From Gaiellasilicea sp963745775 (GTDB lineage Bacteria; Actinomycetota; Thermoleophilia; Gaiellales; Gaiellaceae): 64,000 nucleotides of DNA. Shown here piece by piece: positions 25,101 through 32,748 of this stretch. Where the stretch lies: NCBI GenBank assembly GCA_963745775.1, contig CAVUYY010000001.1, positions 124,001 through 188,000 of the forward strand, in the 5' to 3' direction. A program made the position numbers and the translations under genes. Numbering within the stretch: position 1 is the first letter of the stretch; each line of letters begins with the position of its first letter. Below the pieces are notes generated by a model. That model was not told the origin of the DNA, did no database searches, and saw only the letters and a list, made by a program, of their open reading frames with translations.

Positions 25101-25210
25101 CCGCGCTCGGCGAGCAGCTGCTGCATGCGCGCCATCTCGATCCGCTGGCCGTCCTCGACGTGCTGCGTCGCCGCGCTTCGGATCGTGCGCAGCACCGGCA
25201 CAAAGTCCAT
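25097..25210 (-). CDS. short ORF or gene remnant
   Basis: 37 codons beginning MDFVPVLRTIRSAATQHVED and ending ARMQQLLAERG. It overlaps the AlkZ-like stop and lies directly before repeat copy 4. It looks like the C-terminal helix of a larger protein rather than a complete gene; no ribosome site is evident. Possibly debris of a former cassette. Confidence 0.3.
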   Translation of the reverse strand: MDFVPVLRTIRSAATQHVEDGQRIEMARMQQLLAERG

Positions 25211-25219
25211 CCCCTCGCC

Positions 25220-25247
25220 TGGGCCAGCGTTCGGAGATGTCTCCTGA
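25220..25247 (+). repeat. cassette-array repeat, copy 4
   Basis: Blocks TGGGCCAG, CGTTCGGAGATG and TCTCCTGA. GGAGA and TCTCC can pair, a compensated variant of GGGAA/TTCCC seen in copies 10 and 14. Confidence 0.88.
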
Positions 25248-25267
25248 CGCGATTGGCGCGAAATCTG

Positions 25268-25939
25268 TTAACCCCCGGTTGGCTCGGCTGCGTTGCCCTG
25301 AACCAGTTCCGTGAACGCGGCCTCGTCGCGGATCGGGTCGAAGTCGCTGTCCTCGGCAGCAAGCGAACGGAACGATTCCTTGCGGTCGATCGCGAGCCGG
25401 AGATGCCTGATCGCATCGTCTGTCCGACCGGCGAGGCTCTCGCAGCACGCAAGGTTGTAGAGCGGCCCGGCGTACTCGGGATGAGCTTCGATCAACTCGC
25501 GTCCCCGATCGGCAGCCTCGGCGTATTCGCCTGACTCGTAGAGATGGTTGAGCGGCATCCAGATCTCGCCGCCCTGGGCCTCGTACGCCTTCCCCGGAGT
25601 TCCGCCGACCGCGACGAGCGTCGTCCCCGGCTCCTCAGCGAACGCCGTCCGCTTCACCTCGGGGCGAACGAAGACGAGTGTGCCCGCGGGTGCGTCCACC
25701 CGCTCGCCGTCGAGCTCGAACGTCGCGCGCCCTCGCTGGACGAGGTACAGCTCCTCCTGCAGGTCATGCTCCTGTGACTCGTCGTGCTCGTTGATGAGCC
25801 GATCGCCCACCTGATGAGCTGTAAATGCGTTGACGCCAAACGACGTGATGCCGAAGTGGAACCGAACCGGGCGCGAAAGGACGCGGCCGTCATCGATCTC
25901 GTCGATCTCCTCAATCCGGGCCACCGCGTAACCGCTCAT
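25268..25939 (-). CDS. cupin protein with C-terminal TPR-like region (paralogue)
   Basis: 223 residues, same plan as 16494-17135: FHFGITSFGVNAFTAHQVGD, EHDLQEELYLVQRGRATFEL, APAGTLVFVRPEVKRTAFAE, then YNLACCESLAGRTDDAIRHL and an acidic DSDFDPIRDEAAFTELVQGN end. One copy sits in ordinary sequence and this one inside the repeat-bounded array, transcribed against the repeat direction. Function unknown. Confidence 0.86.
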   Translation of the reverse strand: MSGYAVARIEEIDEIDDGRVLSRPVRFHFGITSFGVNAFTAHQVGDRLINEHDESQEHDLQEELYLVQRGRATFELDGERVDAPAGTLVFVRPEVKRTAFAEEPGTTLVAVGGTPGKAYEAQGGEIWMPLNHLYESGEYAEAADRGRELIEAHPEYAGPLYNLACCESLAGRTDDAIRHLRLAIDRKESFRSLAAEDSDFDPIRDEAAFTELVQGNAAEPTGG

Positions 25940-26044
25940 TCGGCCGTCCTTCCTCCGGGTGATGCGATAAGCAGGCGACCCAGCCTAACGAGCGCCCCGG
26001 CAAGAATCGACCACCTCGCCGCGGCGACACCGTAGATGCACGCC

Positions 26045-26072
26045 TGGGCCAGCGTTCGGGAATGTCACCCGA
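26045..26072 (+). repeat. cassette-array repeat, copy 5
   Basis: Blocks TGGGCCAG, CGTTCGGGAATG and TCACCCGA. Confidence 0.9.
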
Positions 26073-26090
26073 GCGCACCTCGAGCGGTGT

Positions 26091-26873
26091 TCAAGCGGCC
26101 TGGGCGCTCGGGCGGCTAAGCAGAATGTGGTTGGCGACCTGACGGAATCCGAGTCGGTAGTAGACGCGCTCCCCGATAGGAGTCGTCTGCAACCACGCGA
26201 GGTCTGCTCCGCTCTCGAAGAGCGAGCGGGTCGCGAAGGCGGTGATCGCCGCGCCATAGCCGTGACGGCGATGTTCGGCGGGGGTGGCGACGCTGAAGAT
26301 CGCACCCTCGCGGCCGGTTCGGTAACCAATCGCGGTCGTGACAGCCCCAGCATCGACATGCCCCAGGTAGACGCTCATCCCGTCGATCTCGGCGACCTCC
26401 GGTGAGTACAGGGCCTGAAGTACCGCAGGCGGGGCACCGAAAGCACTCGCCGCGACCGTGGCGGCATCGAGAAGCCCTGATTCGTCTTCCACCCGGCTGA
26501 TCTCCAGCCCGTCGCAGGACGCCTCGAGCAGCTCCTCAAACGCGAGCGTCATCCCCGGCATCGGCGTCCGTTCGGTCAGGCCCATCGCTCGCGCCTCCGC
26601 CTCGACCTCCGGGTGCTGGCCCTCCCGCAACTGCACACCACAGGGAAGGCCGCGCTCCTCGACCTCGCCGATCGAATCGCCAACCCCTGAACACGGCTCC
26701 GACTCGACGAGAACGCCGTTGAAGATCGCAAGCGGCACGGACGGAAGCAACAGCCGCACGTGACCTGTACGACGCTCGAAACTCGCTCCGCCGACCGTCG
26801 AGTGCAGCCCCTCGAACGTGGCCGAAAGCGCTGCATGAAGCCGCGCCGCCCGGGCTGGTGTGGACTGGCTCAC
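26091..26873 (-). CDS. GNAT family N-acetyltransferase
   Basis: 260 residues from a GTG. The C-terminal GNAT domain shows IFSVATPAEHRRHGYGAAIT (acetyl-CoA loop RRHGYG, about residues 195-215) and IGERVYYRLGFRQV; the N-terminal 130 residues form a degenerate second GNAT-like half. A GATAAT box lies 6 bases before the GTG on the minus strand. The gene fills the unit between repeat copies 5 and 6. Confidence 0.85.
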   Translation of the reverse strand: MSQSTPARAARLHAALSATFEGLHSTVGGASFERRTGHVRLLLPSVPLAIFNGVLVESEPCSGVGDSIGEVEERGLPCGVQLREGQHPEVEAEARAMGLTERTPMPGMTLAFEELLEASCDGLEISRVEDESGLLDAATVAASAFGAPPAVLQALYSPEVAEIDGMSVYLGHVDAGAVTTAIGYRTGREGAIFSVATPAEHRRHGYGAAITAFATRSLFESGADLAWLQTTPIGERVYYRLGFRQVANHILLSRPSAQAA

Positions 26874-26908
26874 AGCTCGATTATCTCCTGAGATCGCTTA
26901 CACGTCGC

Positions 26909-26936
26909 CTGCGCCAGCGTTCGGGAATGACGCCTG
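26909..26936 (+). repeat. cassette-array repeat, copy 6
   Basis: Blocks TGCGCCAG, CGTTCGGGAATG and ACGCCTGA. Confidence 0.9.
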
Positions 26937-27013
26937 ACGGAAGTGAGCTATCGGCGGTTCCATGCCCGCCGTCGTTCTGAGAGGATGGCACTCCCCACGA
27001 CATCGGAGAGTAG

Positions 27014-27424
27014 ATGGCCAGCGCCAGAGACGTGATCCTCAAGCACATCGACGCGTTCAACGACCGTGACAGCGACGCCGATCCGTGGGCCGCCGATGCG
27101 GAGATGACAGCGCCAGGAGCCCAGGTCAGCGGCCGCGACAACGTCATCGGCTTCATCGCCGCGTTCCAAGAAGCGTTCCCGGACCTCCGCCTCGAAATCA
27201 ACCAGCTCCTCAGTGACGGGCCAGCCGCAGCCGCCGAAGGGACCATGACGGGCACCCATGATGGTGTGCTCCACACGCCCGACGGCGATGTCGCGCCGAC
27301 AGGACGAGCCCTTGCGCTCCGGTGGGCGGCGGTGTACGTCACCGACGGCGGCACGCTGAAGTCCGAGCATCTGTTCTTCGACCAGATGGACTTCCTCGGC
27401 CAACTCGGCCTCCTCCCCGGCTAA
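27014..27424 (+). CDS. SnoaL-like polyketide-cyclase-fold protein
   Basis: 136 residues: SARDVILKHIDAFNDRDSDA, DNVIGFIAAFQEAFPDLRLE, GTMTGTHDGVLHTPDGDVAP and a C-terminal LKSEHLFFDQMDFLGQLGLL. This is the ester-cyclase/SnoaL subgroup of the NTF2 fold, usually with unknown small-molecule substrates. Sole gene of its unit. Confidence 0.87.
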   Translation: MASARDVILKHIDAFNDRDSDADPWAADAEMTAPGAQVSGRDNVIGFIAAFQEAFPDLRLEINQLLSDGPAAAAEGTMTGTHDGVLHTPDGDVAPTGRALALRWAAVYVTDGGTLKSEHLFFDQMDFLGQLGLLPG

Positions 27425-27493
27425 GTGGCGCGAGCCTTCTCCCGCCTGGCCGCCGTTCGCTGATTCGCGGGCTGAGAATTGAGATTCGCTGCG

Positions 27494-27521
27494 TGGGCCA
27501 GCGTTCGGGAATGACGCCTGA
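27494..27521 (+). repeat. cassette-array repeat, copy 7
   Basis: Blocks TGGGCCAG, CGTTCGGGAATG and ACGCCTGA: identical to the consensus. Confidence 0.93.
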
Positions 27522-27544
27522 GGCTTCGCTGCTACGGTGGCTTT

Positions 27545-27928
27545 TTGGTCGCCCGACTACCAAGGGTTCTTCTCCACGCCGAAGGACTCGCGGCCGCCGT
27601 GGCGGCGACCGCTCTCTACTTCCATGCCGACTACCCGTGGTGGCTCTTCGCGGTGCTTGTACTGGCACCCGACCTGTCGATGGTCGGATACCTAGCCGGA
27701 CCGATCGTCGGAGCGGCGGCTTACGACGTAGCCCACACCTATTCATTTCCTATCGCGCTTGCTGCGATCGGCGTAATGGTCGACGCTGAGATCGCCGTTC
27801 AGCTCGGCCTGATCTGGATCACACATATCGGTGTCGATCGCGCTATCGGGTACGGCCTGAAATACCCCACCGGGTTTAAGGACACCCACCTCAGCGACGT
27901 AGGGCCATCGTTCGGGAATGTCCATTGA
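27545..27928 (+). CDS. DUF4260 membrane protein, 3' end inside a repeat
   Basis: 127 residues from a TTG. Hydrophobic segments (AEGLAAAVAATALYFHADYP, WWLFAVLVLAPDLSMVGYLA, SFPIALAAIGVMVDAEIAVQ) and the family ending HIGVDRAIGYGLKYPTGFKD identify DUF4260. After the normal end at KDTHLSDVG the last residues PSFGNVH and the stop TGA are encoded by repeat copy 8, so the repeat supplies the stop codon. Function of DUF4260 is unknown. Confidence 0.85.
   Translation: MVARLPRVLLHAEGLAAAVAATALYFHADYPWWLFAVLVLAPDLSMVGYLAGPIVGAAAYDVAHTYSFPIALAAIGVMVDAEIAVQLGLIWITHIGVDRAIGYGLKYPTGFKDTHLSDVGPSFGNVH
27901..27928 (+). repeat. cassette-array repeat, copy 8
   Basis: Blocks AGGGCCAT, CGTTCGGGAATG and TCCATTGA; overlaps the end of the DUF4260 gene. 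Confidence 0.85.
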
Positions 27929-28115
27929 CGATCTACACACGGGCGGTCGGACTCATGGGGTCGACGGGCATCCGTTGACCGTTTCTACAGCCGCAGCCTG
28001 TGCCCAGATCTGGCCGGACCGATGAGTTCTCGGTGGTTTGTCAGTCTCCGTTGCGCGTGTGTCCGCAGAAGGGTGAGATGCGGCCGGAGCAGGCCGCCGA
28101 GAGAGGAGTCATGTG

Positions 28116-28466
28116 ATGACGCGGTACCTGATTTCGTTCCCCAGCGGCGCGATGGACCACATCCCCCATGAGGAGTTCCCCGCCGTGGGAGAGGCTGCTC
28201 ACGCGGTCGTCCAGGAGGCCATGGACGCAGGCGTGTTGGTGTTCGGCGGCGGGCTGGCCGAGGACGTCGATCCCGTCATGGTGGCCGGCGACGGGACGTT
28301 CACCGTCGGCACCTATCCGCAGACCACGGAGTTCAACGGAGGGTTCACCGTCGTGGACGTGCCCTCTCGGGAGGCGGCCCTGGAGTGGGCCGCGAGGATC
28401 GCGGTCGCCTGCCGCTGCGCTCAAGAGCTCCGTGAGTTTGCGCCTGACTCAGCGGTTGGCAACTGA
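28116..28466 (+). CDS. YCII-related domain protein
   Basis: 116 residues: MTRYLISFPSGAMDHIPHEE, MDAGVLVFGGGLAEDVDPVM and NGGFTVVDVPSREAALEWAA. YCII-like/DGPF proteins have a ferredoxin-like fold and are often encoded beside ECF sigma factors; none is here. GAGAGGAG stands before the ATG. The MBL gene follows immediately. Confidence 0.87.
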   Translation: MTRYLISFPSGAMDHIPHEEFPAVGEAAHAVVQEAMDAGVLVFGGGLAEDVDPVMVAGDGTFTVGTYPQTTEFNGGFTVVDVPSREAALEWAARIAVACRCAQELREFAPDSAVGN

Positions 28467-29090
28467 ATGGACGCCCCCGCCTCGATCACCATCACGCCGG
28501 TCTTCGTGGCCGACCTTTCCGTCGAGGGCGAGCTGATGCCGGTCTACGTGCATGTCATCGACCATCCCGATGCGCGCGTGCTGGTCGACACCGGCATGAC
28601 GGAGCTACACCCGGCGATGGCCGACATGGATCCCCGCCTTCAGCCGCTGAACGAGCAGGACTTCGATCTCGCCGGCATCGACATCGTCGTCAACACACAC
28701 CTGCACGCCGACCACTGCGGCGGCAACCACCTCTTCGCCGGCAAGCCGATCTATGTCCAGCGTCGGGAGCTCGACGACGCGCGCAACAAGGACGACTACA
28801 CCATTCGCGAGTGGGTCGAGGCGCCCGGCGTGCAGTACGTGCCGGTCGACGGCGAGCACGAGCTGCTGCCCGGGCTCCGACTCGTCCCGGCGCCGGGCCA
28901 CACACCCGGCATGCAGATGGTCGTCGTCGAGACTGGCGGGCGCCCGGTCATCGTCGGCGGCGACGTGGCGGTGTGGTTCGGCGAGTTCGACGAGCCGCCC
29001 ACCGAAGGCCGGCAGCGGGTCCTTGCGCTCGACCCCGAGCTCGTCTGGCTCACGCACGAGCGCGAGCCATGGCGACCCCGCACCGTCTAA
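28467..29090 (+). CDS. metallo-beta-lactamase-fold hydrolase, AHL-lactonase-like
   Basis: 207 residues. Metal motif NTHLHADHCGGNHLF (HxHxDH, about residues 76-90), LVDTGMTELHP, APGHTPGMQMV with the third His, GGDVAVWFGEFDEPP and the final His in VWLTHERE. This full ligand set fits the N-acyl-homoserine lactonase/attM-like group. Starts directly after the YCII stop, so the two are one operon in the unit between copies 8 and 9. Confidence 0.88.
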   Translation: MDAPASITITPVFVADLSVEGELMPVYVHVIDHPDARVLVDTGMTELHPAMADMDPRLQPLNEQDFDLAGIDIVVNTHLHADHCGGNHLFAGKPIYVQRRELDDARNKDDYTIREWVEAPGVQYVPVDGEHELLPGLRLVPAPGHTPGMQMVVVETGGRPVIVGGDVAVWFGEFDEPPTEGRQRVLALDPELVWLTHEREPWRPRTV

Positions 29091-29176
29091 GGCATCACGC
29101 CGGCCCCCGGGCAACTCGACGGCCCACGAGTCGAATCGTCACGTTGACAGGTCCGACTCAGGTACTGGCGCTCGGC

Positions 29177-29204
29177 TGGGCCAGTGTTCTGGAATGACGC
29201 CTGA
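29177..29204 (+). repeat. cassette-array repeat, copy 9
   Basis: Blocks TGGGCCAG, TGTTCTGGAATG and ACGCCTGA; its last A is the first base of the ATG of the next gene. Preceded by CGCTCGGC as in copies 14, 23, 24 and 25. Confidence 0.9.
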
Positions 29205-30229
29205 TGCCAATCGGTCTCATTGTTCCGGTCGTCTTGGTGGGCTGGGCCACCGCCTGCGCCCTCACCTCTTGGCGACGGCTAGGCGGACTCGCGCGAGTGC
29301 CGGCGTTGGTGCTCAACGAGCTGCCGTTCCTTGCCGGCTACCTGCTTATCGCATCGACGCTCCTGGCGCTGGCACAAGGCAATCTGTATTCCACGGGCGG
29401 CGTCATCGTCGGAGTCGTGGCGCTCGTGGAACTTCTCGGGCTTGTGGTGATCGTCCGGCGGGCGCTTCGGGCTGACGCGGCGCTCCACAATCCAATGACG
29501 ACGCGCCGGCCGTGGCGTCGGATTCTAATGGCGCCGCTCCCGGCGATCCGGCGCGACATCGTGCGGGTCCGGAACCTTCCGTACGGCGAAGGGCCGCGCC
29601 GCAACCTCGACGTGTACCACCGTCGCGACCGTCCGGCCGGCGTACCGGTGGTGCTGCACTTCCACGGAGGCGGCTTTCATTCGGGCAACAAGCGCCGCGA
29701 GGCCCGACCGTTGATCGGGCATCTGGTCAGTCAGGGCATGGTCTGCGCGAGCGCCAATTACCGGTTGCGTCCTCACGTCGGCTACGAGGAACAGATCGCC
29801 GACGGTCTAGCCGCGATCGAGTGGGTGCGGTCGCACGTGCGCGAATACGGCGGGGATCCGGACCAGATCTTTCTGGTCGGCAGCTCGGCCGGCGCATACC
29901 TGTCGATCGATGCTGTCAACGCTGGCGCGGATGGGATCGCCGGCATCGTGGGCCGATACGGCTACTACGGCGACCTTGTGCCAGAGCGGCCGCCGCCGCC
30001 GACTCTGGTGATCCACGGCGAGAACGACCTTCTGGTCAGGCCATCCCACGCCCGAGAATTCGTCGAGCGAATGCGCGCTGGCTCGAGCCGACCGGCCGAG
30101 TACGTCGAGCTATCAGGTGGTCACCATGCCTTCGATCTCTACGAGTCGATCCGCTCGAATGCCGTCAACATCGCGGTCGAACGGTTCATCATGAGCTCGG
30201 GACGAGAGGGAACAGGAGAGTCGACATAA
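29204..30229 (+). CDS. membrane-anchored alpha/beta hydrolase (acetyl-esterase-like)
   Basis: 341 residues. Three N-terminal hydrophobic segments (residues about 3-22, 38-58 and 64-85) are followed by a lipase/esterase of the HSL type: VVLHFHGGGFHSGNKRREAR (oxyanion HGGG), DQIFLVGSSAGAYLSID (nucleophile GSSAG), HGENDLLVRPSHA (acid) and LSGGHHAFDLYE (His). The start ATG shares its A with the repeat, so the cassette gene begins at its very edge; a start further in would delete the first membrane segment. Confidence 0.85.
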   Translation: MPIGLIVPVVLVGWATACALTSWRRLGGLARVPALVLNELPFLAGYLLIASTLLALAQGNLYSTGGVIVGVVALVELLGLVVIVRRALRADAALHNPMTTRRPWRRILMAPLPAIRRDIVRVRNLPYGEGPRRNLDVYHRRDRPAGVPVVLHFHGGGFHSGNKRREARPLIGHLVSQGMVCASANYRLRPHVGYEEQIADGLAAIEWVRSHVREYGGDPDQIFLVGSSAGAYLSIDAVNAGADGIAGIVGRYGYYGDLVPERPPPPTLVIHGENDLLVRPSHAREFVERMRAGSSRPAEYVELSGGHHAFDLYESIRSNAVNIAVERFIMSSGREGTGEST

Positions 30230-30311
30230 GCCTGCTCGCCTGTGCCGCGTGTCTCGCCTGTCATCGCTCGTCGGCCTGCCGCGCTCAGTAGCTGGTGAGG
30301 CCAGAACAGAG

Positions 30312-30339
30312 TGCGCCAGTGTTCGGGGATGTTCCCTGA
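30312..30339 (+). repeat. cassette-array repeat, copy 10
   Basis: Blocks TGCGCCAG, TGTTCGGGGATG and TTCCCTGA. Confidence 0.87.
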
Positions 30340-30412
30340 AGCGTGGGCACGTACGGATTCGGCTTGAAACGGTCCGCCGCCGAGTCGCGAGACGACTTGC
30401 GAGACTTCGACA

Positions 30413-30784
30413 ATGACCGACGTTTCGACCCACCTCATGTTTCAGGACGGCTCTGCCCGCGAGGCCGTCGAGCGATACGTTGAGCTGATCCCCGGGTCGG
30501 CGATCACCGATGTGACTGGTTCTGACGGCCCCGGTCAGACGATTCGGTTCTCGCTGGGGAACAGGCCGTTCATCGCCTTCAACAGCCCGATAGGCCACGA
30601 CTTCGGCTTCACGCCTTCGATGTCGATCTTCGTGACGTGTGACACACCGGACGAAGTCGACGAACTCTTTGCCAGCCTGAGTACCGATGGATCGGTGCTG
30701 ATGCCGATCGGCGACTACGGATTCAGCCCACACTTCGGCTGGTGCACCGACCGTCACGGCGTCTCGTGGCAGATTGGATGTTGA
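30413..30784 (+). CDS. PhnB-like VOC protein
   Basis: 123 residues: THLMFQDGSAREAVERYVEL, GQTIRFSLGNRPFIAFNSPI, SIFVTCDTPDEVDELFASLS and MPIGDYGFSPHFGWCTDRHG with VSWQIGC. This is the 3-demethylubiquinone/PhnB-like branch of the VOC fold, which has been linked to many small-molecule reactions. Single gene of the unit between copies 10 and 11. Confidence 0.87.
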   Translation: MTDVSTHLMFQDGSAREAVERYVELIPGSAITDVTGSDGPGQTIRFSLGNRPFIAFNSPIGHDFGFTPSMSIFVTCDTPDEVDELFASLSTDGSVLMPIGDYGFSPHFGWCTDRHGVSWQIGC

Positions 30785-30792
30785 AGCTCGCT

Positions 30793-30820
30793 TGCGCCAG
30801 CGTGCGGCAATGACGCCCGA
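30793..30820 (+). repeat. cassette-array repeat, copy 11
   Basis: Blocks TGCGCCAG, CGTGCGGCAATG and ACGCCCGA. Confidence 0.82.
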
Positions 30821-30845
30821 GGGCGGGTCGCGACGGTCCGCGGGC

Positions 30846-31229
30846 TTACACGTCCTCGTTCAGCAGTTCACGGGCGATGCGCCACCGCCCGTCGGGCTCT
30901 CGGCGCCAGACCATGAGAAAGCGTCTTCGCACCCTCGGCGCATCCGAGCCATTCGGCCCGCTCACCCAGGTCACACGCCCGAGCGTCGCGGCGAACTCAT
31001 CAGTCCCGAGCGTCGACTCCGCGACGATCTCCATCGACGAGATGCTGATCTGCGGGGCGATGTCGAGGAGGGCAGTCCGTCCCTCGATCGCCGGCACCCC
31101 AGGCCCCACGAAGATCGCGTCGTCGGTGTAGAAGTCGACCCAGGCCGTTCGCTCGGAAGACTCGAAAGCCTCAGCCAGAGTCTTCTCAGCTGCGCGGATG
31201 TCGGAGATGTCGGACGTCGAAAGCGCCAA
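30846..31229 (-). CDS. SnoaL/DUF4440-like NTF2-fold protein
   Basis: 127 residues from a TTG: ISDIRAAEKTLAEAFESSER, WVDFYTDDAIFVGPGVPAIE, TLGRVTWVSGPNGSDAPRVR and RFLMVWRREPDGRWRIAREL. Typical of DUF4440/SgcJ-like stress or cyclase-related proteins. It is transcribed opposite to the repeats that bound it. Confidence 0.83.
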   Translation of the reverse strand: MALSTSDISDIRAAEKTLAEAFESSERTAWVDFYTDDAIFVGPGVPAIEGRTALLDIAPQISISSMEIVAESTLGTDEFAATLGRVTWVSGPNGSDAPRVRRRFLMVWRREPDGRWRIARELLNEDV

Positions 31230-31304
31230 CTCGCGGAGAGACTACTCCGGACGAGCGCCATCCGACAGCCCAGCGATGGCTCGCCGGGAGCTGCCACGTT
31301 GCGG

Positions 31305-31332
31305 TGCGCCAGTGTTCGGGAATGACGCCTGA
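31305..31332 (+). repeat. cassette-array repeat, copy 12
   Basis: Blocks TGCGCCAG, TGTTCGGGAATG and ACGCCTGA. The next copy is 3.36 kb away, the largest gap in the array. Confidence 0.9.
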
Positions 31333-31364
31333 GCGGGGACGGTCGGTCGTCGCGTCTGCGGGCA

Positions 31365-31571
31365 CTACGCCAGAGGACGTCGCGAGCGCTCCAGCTCGGC
31401 TTGGCGCTCCTCGATCAGGCCGGTAGTCGCCTCGACCATCACATCACTCCCGGACTGCGAAGCCAGCCCCTCCCGTATCTTGTGGAGCAGCTCAACTTCA
31501 TGCTCCAGCCTCGCTGTCTCCGTAGCAGAATCGTTCGACGGGTCTAGCTCTCCCGCGTCCTCGGTCGTCAT
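31365..31571 (-). CDS. small hydrophilic protein, unknown
   Basis: 68 residues from the ATG at 31571, chosen because AAGGAGG lies in front of it. Sequence begins MTTEDAGELDPSNDSATETA; the middle TARLEHEVELLHKIREGL is a short coiled-coil-like helix. No family recognised. It lies 40 bases after the next gene upstream, so the two are probably one operon in the stress block. Confidence 0.65.
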   Translation of the reverse strand: MTTEDAGELDPSNDSATETARLEHEVELLHKIREGLASQSGSDVMVEATTGLIEERQAELERSRRPLA

Positions 31572-31611
31572 GCTCTCCCCCTCCTTGCGTTGGGCGAGAG
31601 CCAGCGCGGCG

Positions 31612-31974
31612 CTACCCGTGCCCAGGCTCCCCGTCTCGGGGATCGTCAAACTCGGCAACGATCCCGGCGCTGCCGTCCTTCTCAACGATGGAATACGTGC
31701 CTCTGGTGCCGACGACCAGCTCGACTACGACGTCCTCATGGCCCGGAGTGACGACGAAGCGAACGCCTGCGCGTCGAATGTGCTCGTATTGACGCAAGGT
31801 GAGGCTGATCCGTTCGAAGCAGTCAGCCTTCGAGCATTCGCAGATGAACTGATACTCGTCGAGCCCACCCATCTCAAGCGCTTTCTGCTCGATCGCCTCA
31901 TTCACGGTGCGGAAGATGACCTGATTCTTGGCGAGACGCTCGTCGCGGGCCTCGCTCGTTTCTAGGTTCGTCAC
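31612..31974 (-). CDS. conserved hypothetical protein with CxCxxxxC motif
   Basis: 120 residues. LAKNQVIFRTVNEAIEQKAL, then FICECSKADCFERISLTLRQ and RFVVTPGHEDVVVELVVGTR. This type is common in actinobacteria next to stress genes; function is not known to me. The CECSKADC cluster could bind a metal. Last-but-one of the leftward genes in the repeat-free block. Confidence 0.72.
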   Translation of the reverse strand: MTNLETSEARDERLAKNQVIFRTVNEAIEQKALEMGGLDEYQFICECSKADCFERISLTLRQYEHIRRAGVRFVVTPGHEDVVVELVVGTRGTYSIVEKDGSAGIVAEFDDPRDGEPGHG

Positions 31975-31999
31975 TCTGGCTCCCTGCGGTTGGAGCGTT

Positions 32000-32025
32000 G
32001 AGGGTCGGGCAGGTGCCCGACCCTC
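32000..32025 (-). terminator. perfect 12-bp hairpin
   Basis: GAGGGTCGGGCA (32000-32011) and its exact complement (32014-32025) flank a 2-base loop, 14 bases after the stop of the small membrane protein gene. No U-tract; hairpin termination is likely in a high-GC genome. Confidence 0.7.
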
Positions 32026-32038
32026 GTTCGCCGATGAA

Positions 32039-32266
32039 CTACGACCGAATTGCGGTCAGTGCCAGAGCGAGGAACATGCCGACGATGAGGCCGCCGCCAC
32101 CGGCGACCATCGTGCTCCACGTTCCGGCGTGCGTCGCTGCCTGGGTGGCATGCGCGCCAGCCTCCGTCGCGGCCTGCACCTCGATCGTCTTCTTTAGCTC
32201 GTGGATCTCCTGCTCGACGTCCATCGACCCCGTTCCGTTTTTCGACTCAGTCATCGTGCTGCTCAT
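32039..32266 (-). CDS. small single-pass membrane protein
   Basis: 75 residues from the ATG at 32266 (GAAAGGAA before it). The N-terminal 35 residues (DVEQEIHELKKTIEVQAATE) look coiled-coil; the C-terminal STMVAGGGGLIVGMFLALAL is one membrane span ending near the C-terminus. Unknown function; its own terminator and the next gene's terminator frame it. Confidence 0.7.
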   Translation of the reverse strand: MSSTMTESKNGTGSMDVEQEIHELKKTIEVQAATEAGAHATQAATHAGTWSTMVAGGGGLIVGMFLALALTAIRS

Positions 32267-32330
32267 GTGATTCCTTTCGTGCGCAGCGGGGCTCAACGCC
32301 CGTCTGCGTCTAATGGAGATTCGGGTGAAT

Positions 32331-32362
32331 AGCGGTGGCCGGGCCGCAATCCGGCCACCGCT
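32331..32362 (-). terminator. perfect 12-bp hairpin
   Basis: AGCGGTGGCCGG (32331-32342) pairs exactly with 32351-32362 around an 8-base loop, 26 bases after the stop of the membrane protein gene at 32389. Confidence 0.72.
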
Positions 32363-32388
32363 AGCGGTCGGCCTTGAGGCCAGTGCTG

Positions 32389-32748
32389 CTACTTGTCCTC
32401 TCCCCGACCGAAGTCGAGGTGCTCACGCGGGTCGTCGGCGTGCGAGCGGGTGGCTGCCTTGGCGATCCCGCGGCTGATCACGTAGCCGACCGTGATCGCC
32501 GTGATCAGGATCCAGGCGCGCCAAGCCCCGAACGCATCCGAGGAGACTGCGGTGATCGCGATACCGGCGATCGCCAGCACGGAGCCGACGAACTCACTCG
32601 TCAGGTAGAACGGCTTCGTCTCGATCGGACGCTGCGGCCGCTGATACCCGTGGGACGGCTGCTGGTTGCGCGATGCATACTGCTGCGCGCCATTGGACTC
32701 CTCGCGGACGGTCTGCTGACCGCCACGCTTCTCGTCGATATTCGACAT
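32389..32748 (-). CDS. two-span membrane protein, tandem paralogue 1
   Basis: 119 residues. A polar N-terminus rich in Q, S and R leads to FYLTSEFVGSVLAIAGIAIT and DAFGAWRAWILITAITVGYV (two membrane spans) and a charged tail IAKAATRSHADDPREHLDFG. The gene at 33115-33543 has the same spans and tail nearly residue for residue, so this is a recent tandem duplication. Function unknown. Confidence 0.75.
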   Translation of the reverse strand: MSNIDEKRGGQQTVREESNGAQQYASRNQQPSHGYQRPQRPIETKPFYLTSEFVGSVLAIAGIAITAVSSDAFGAWRAWILITAITVGYVISRGIAKAATRSHADDPREHLDFGRGEDK

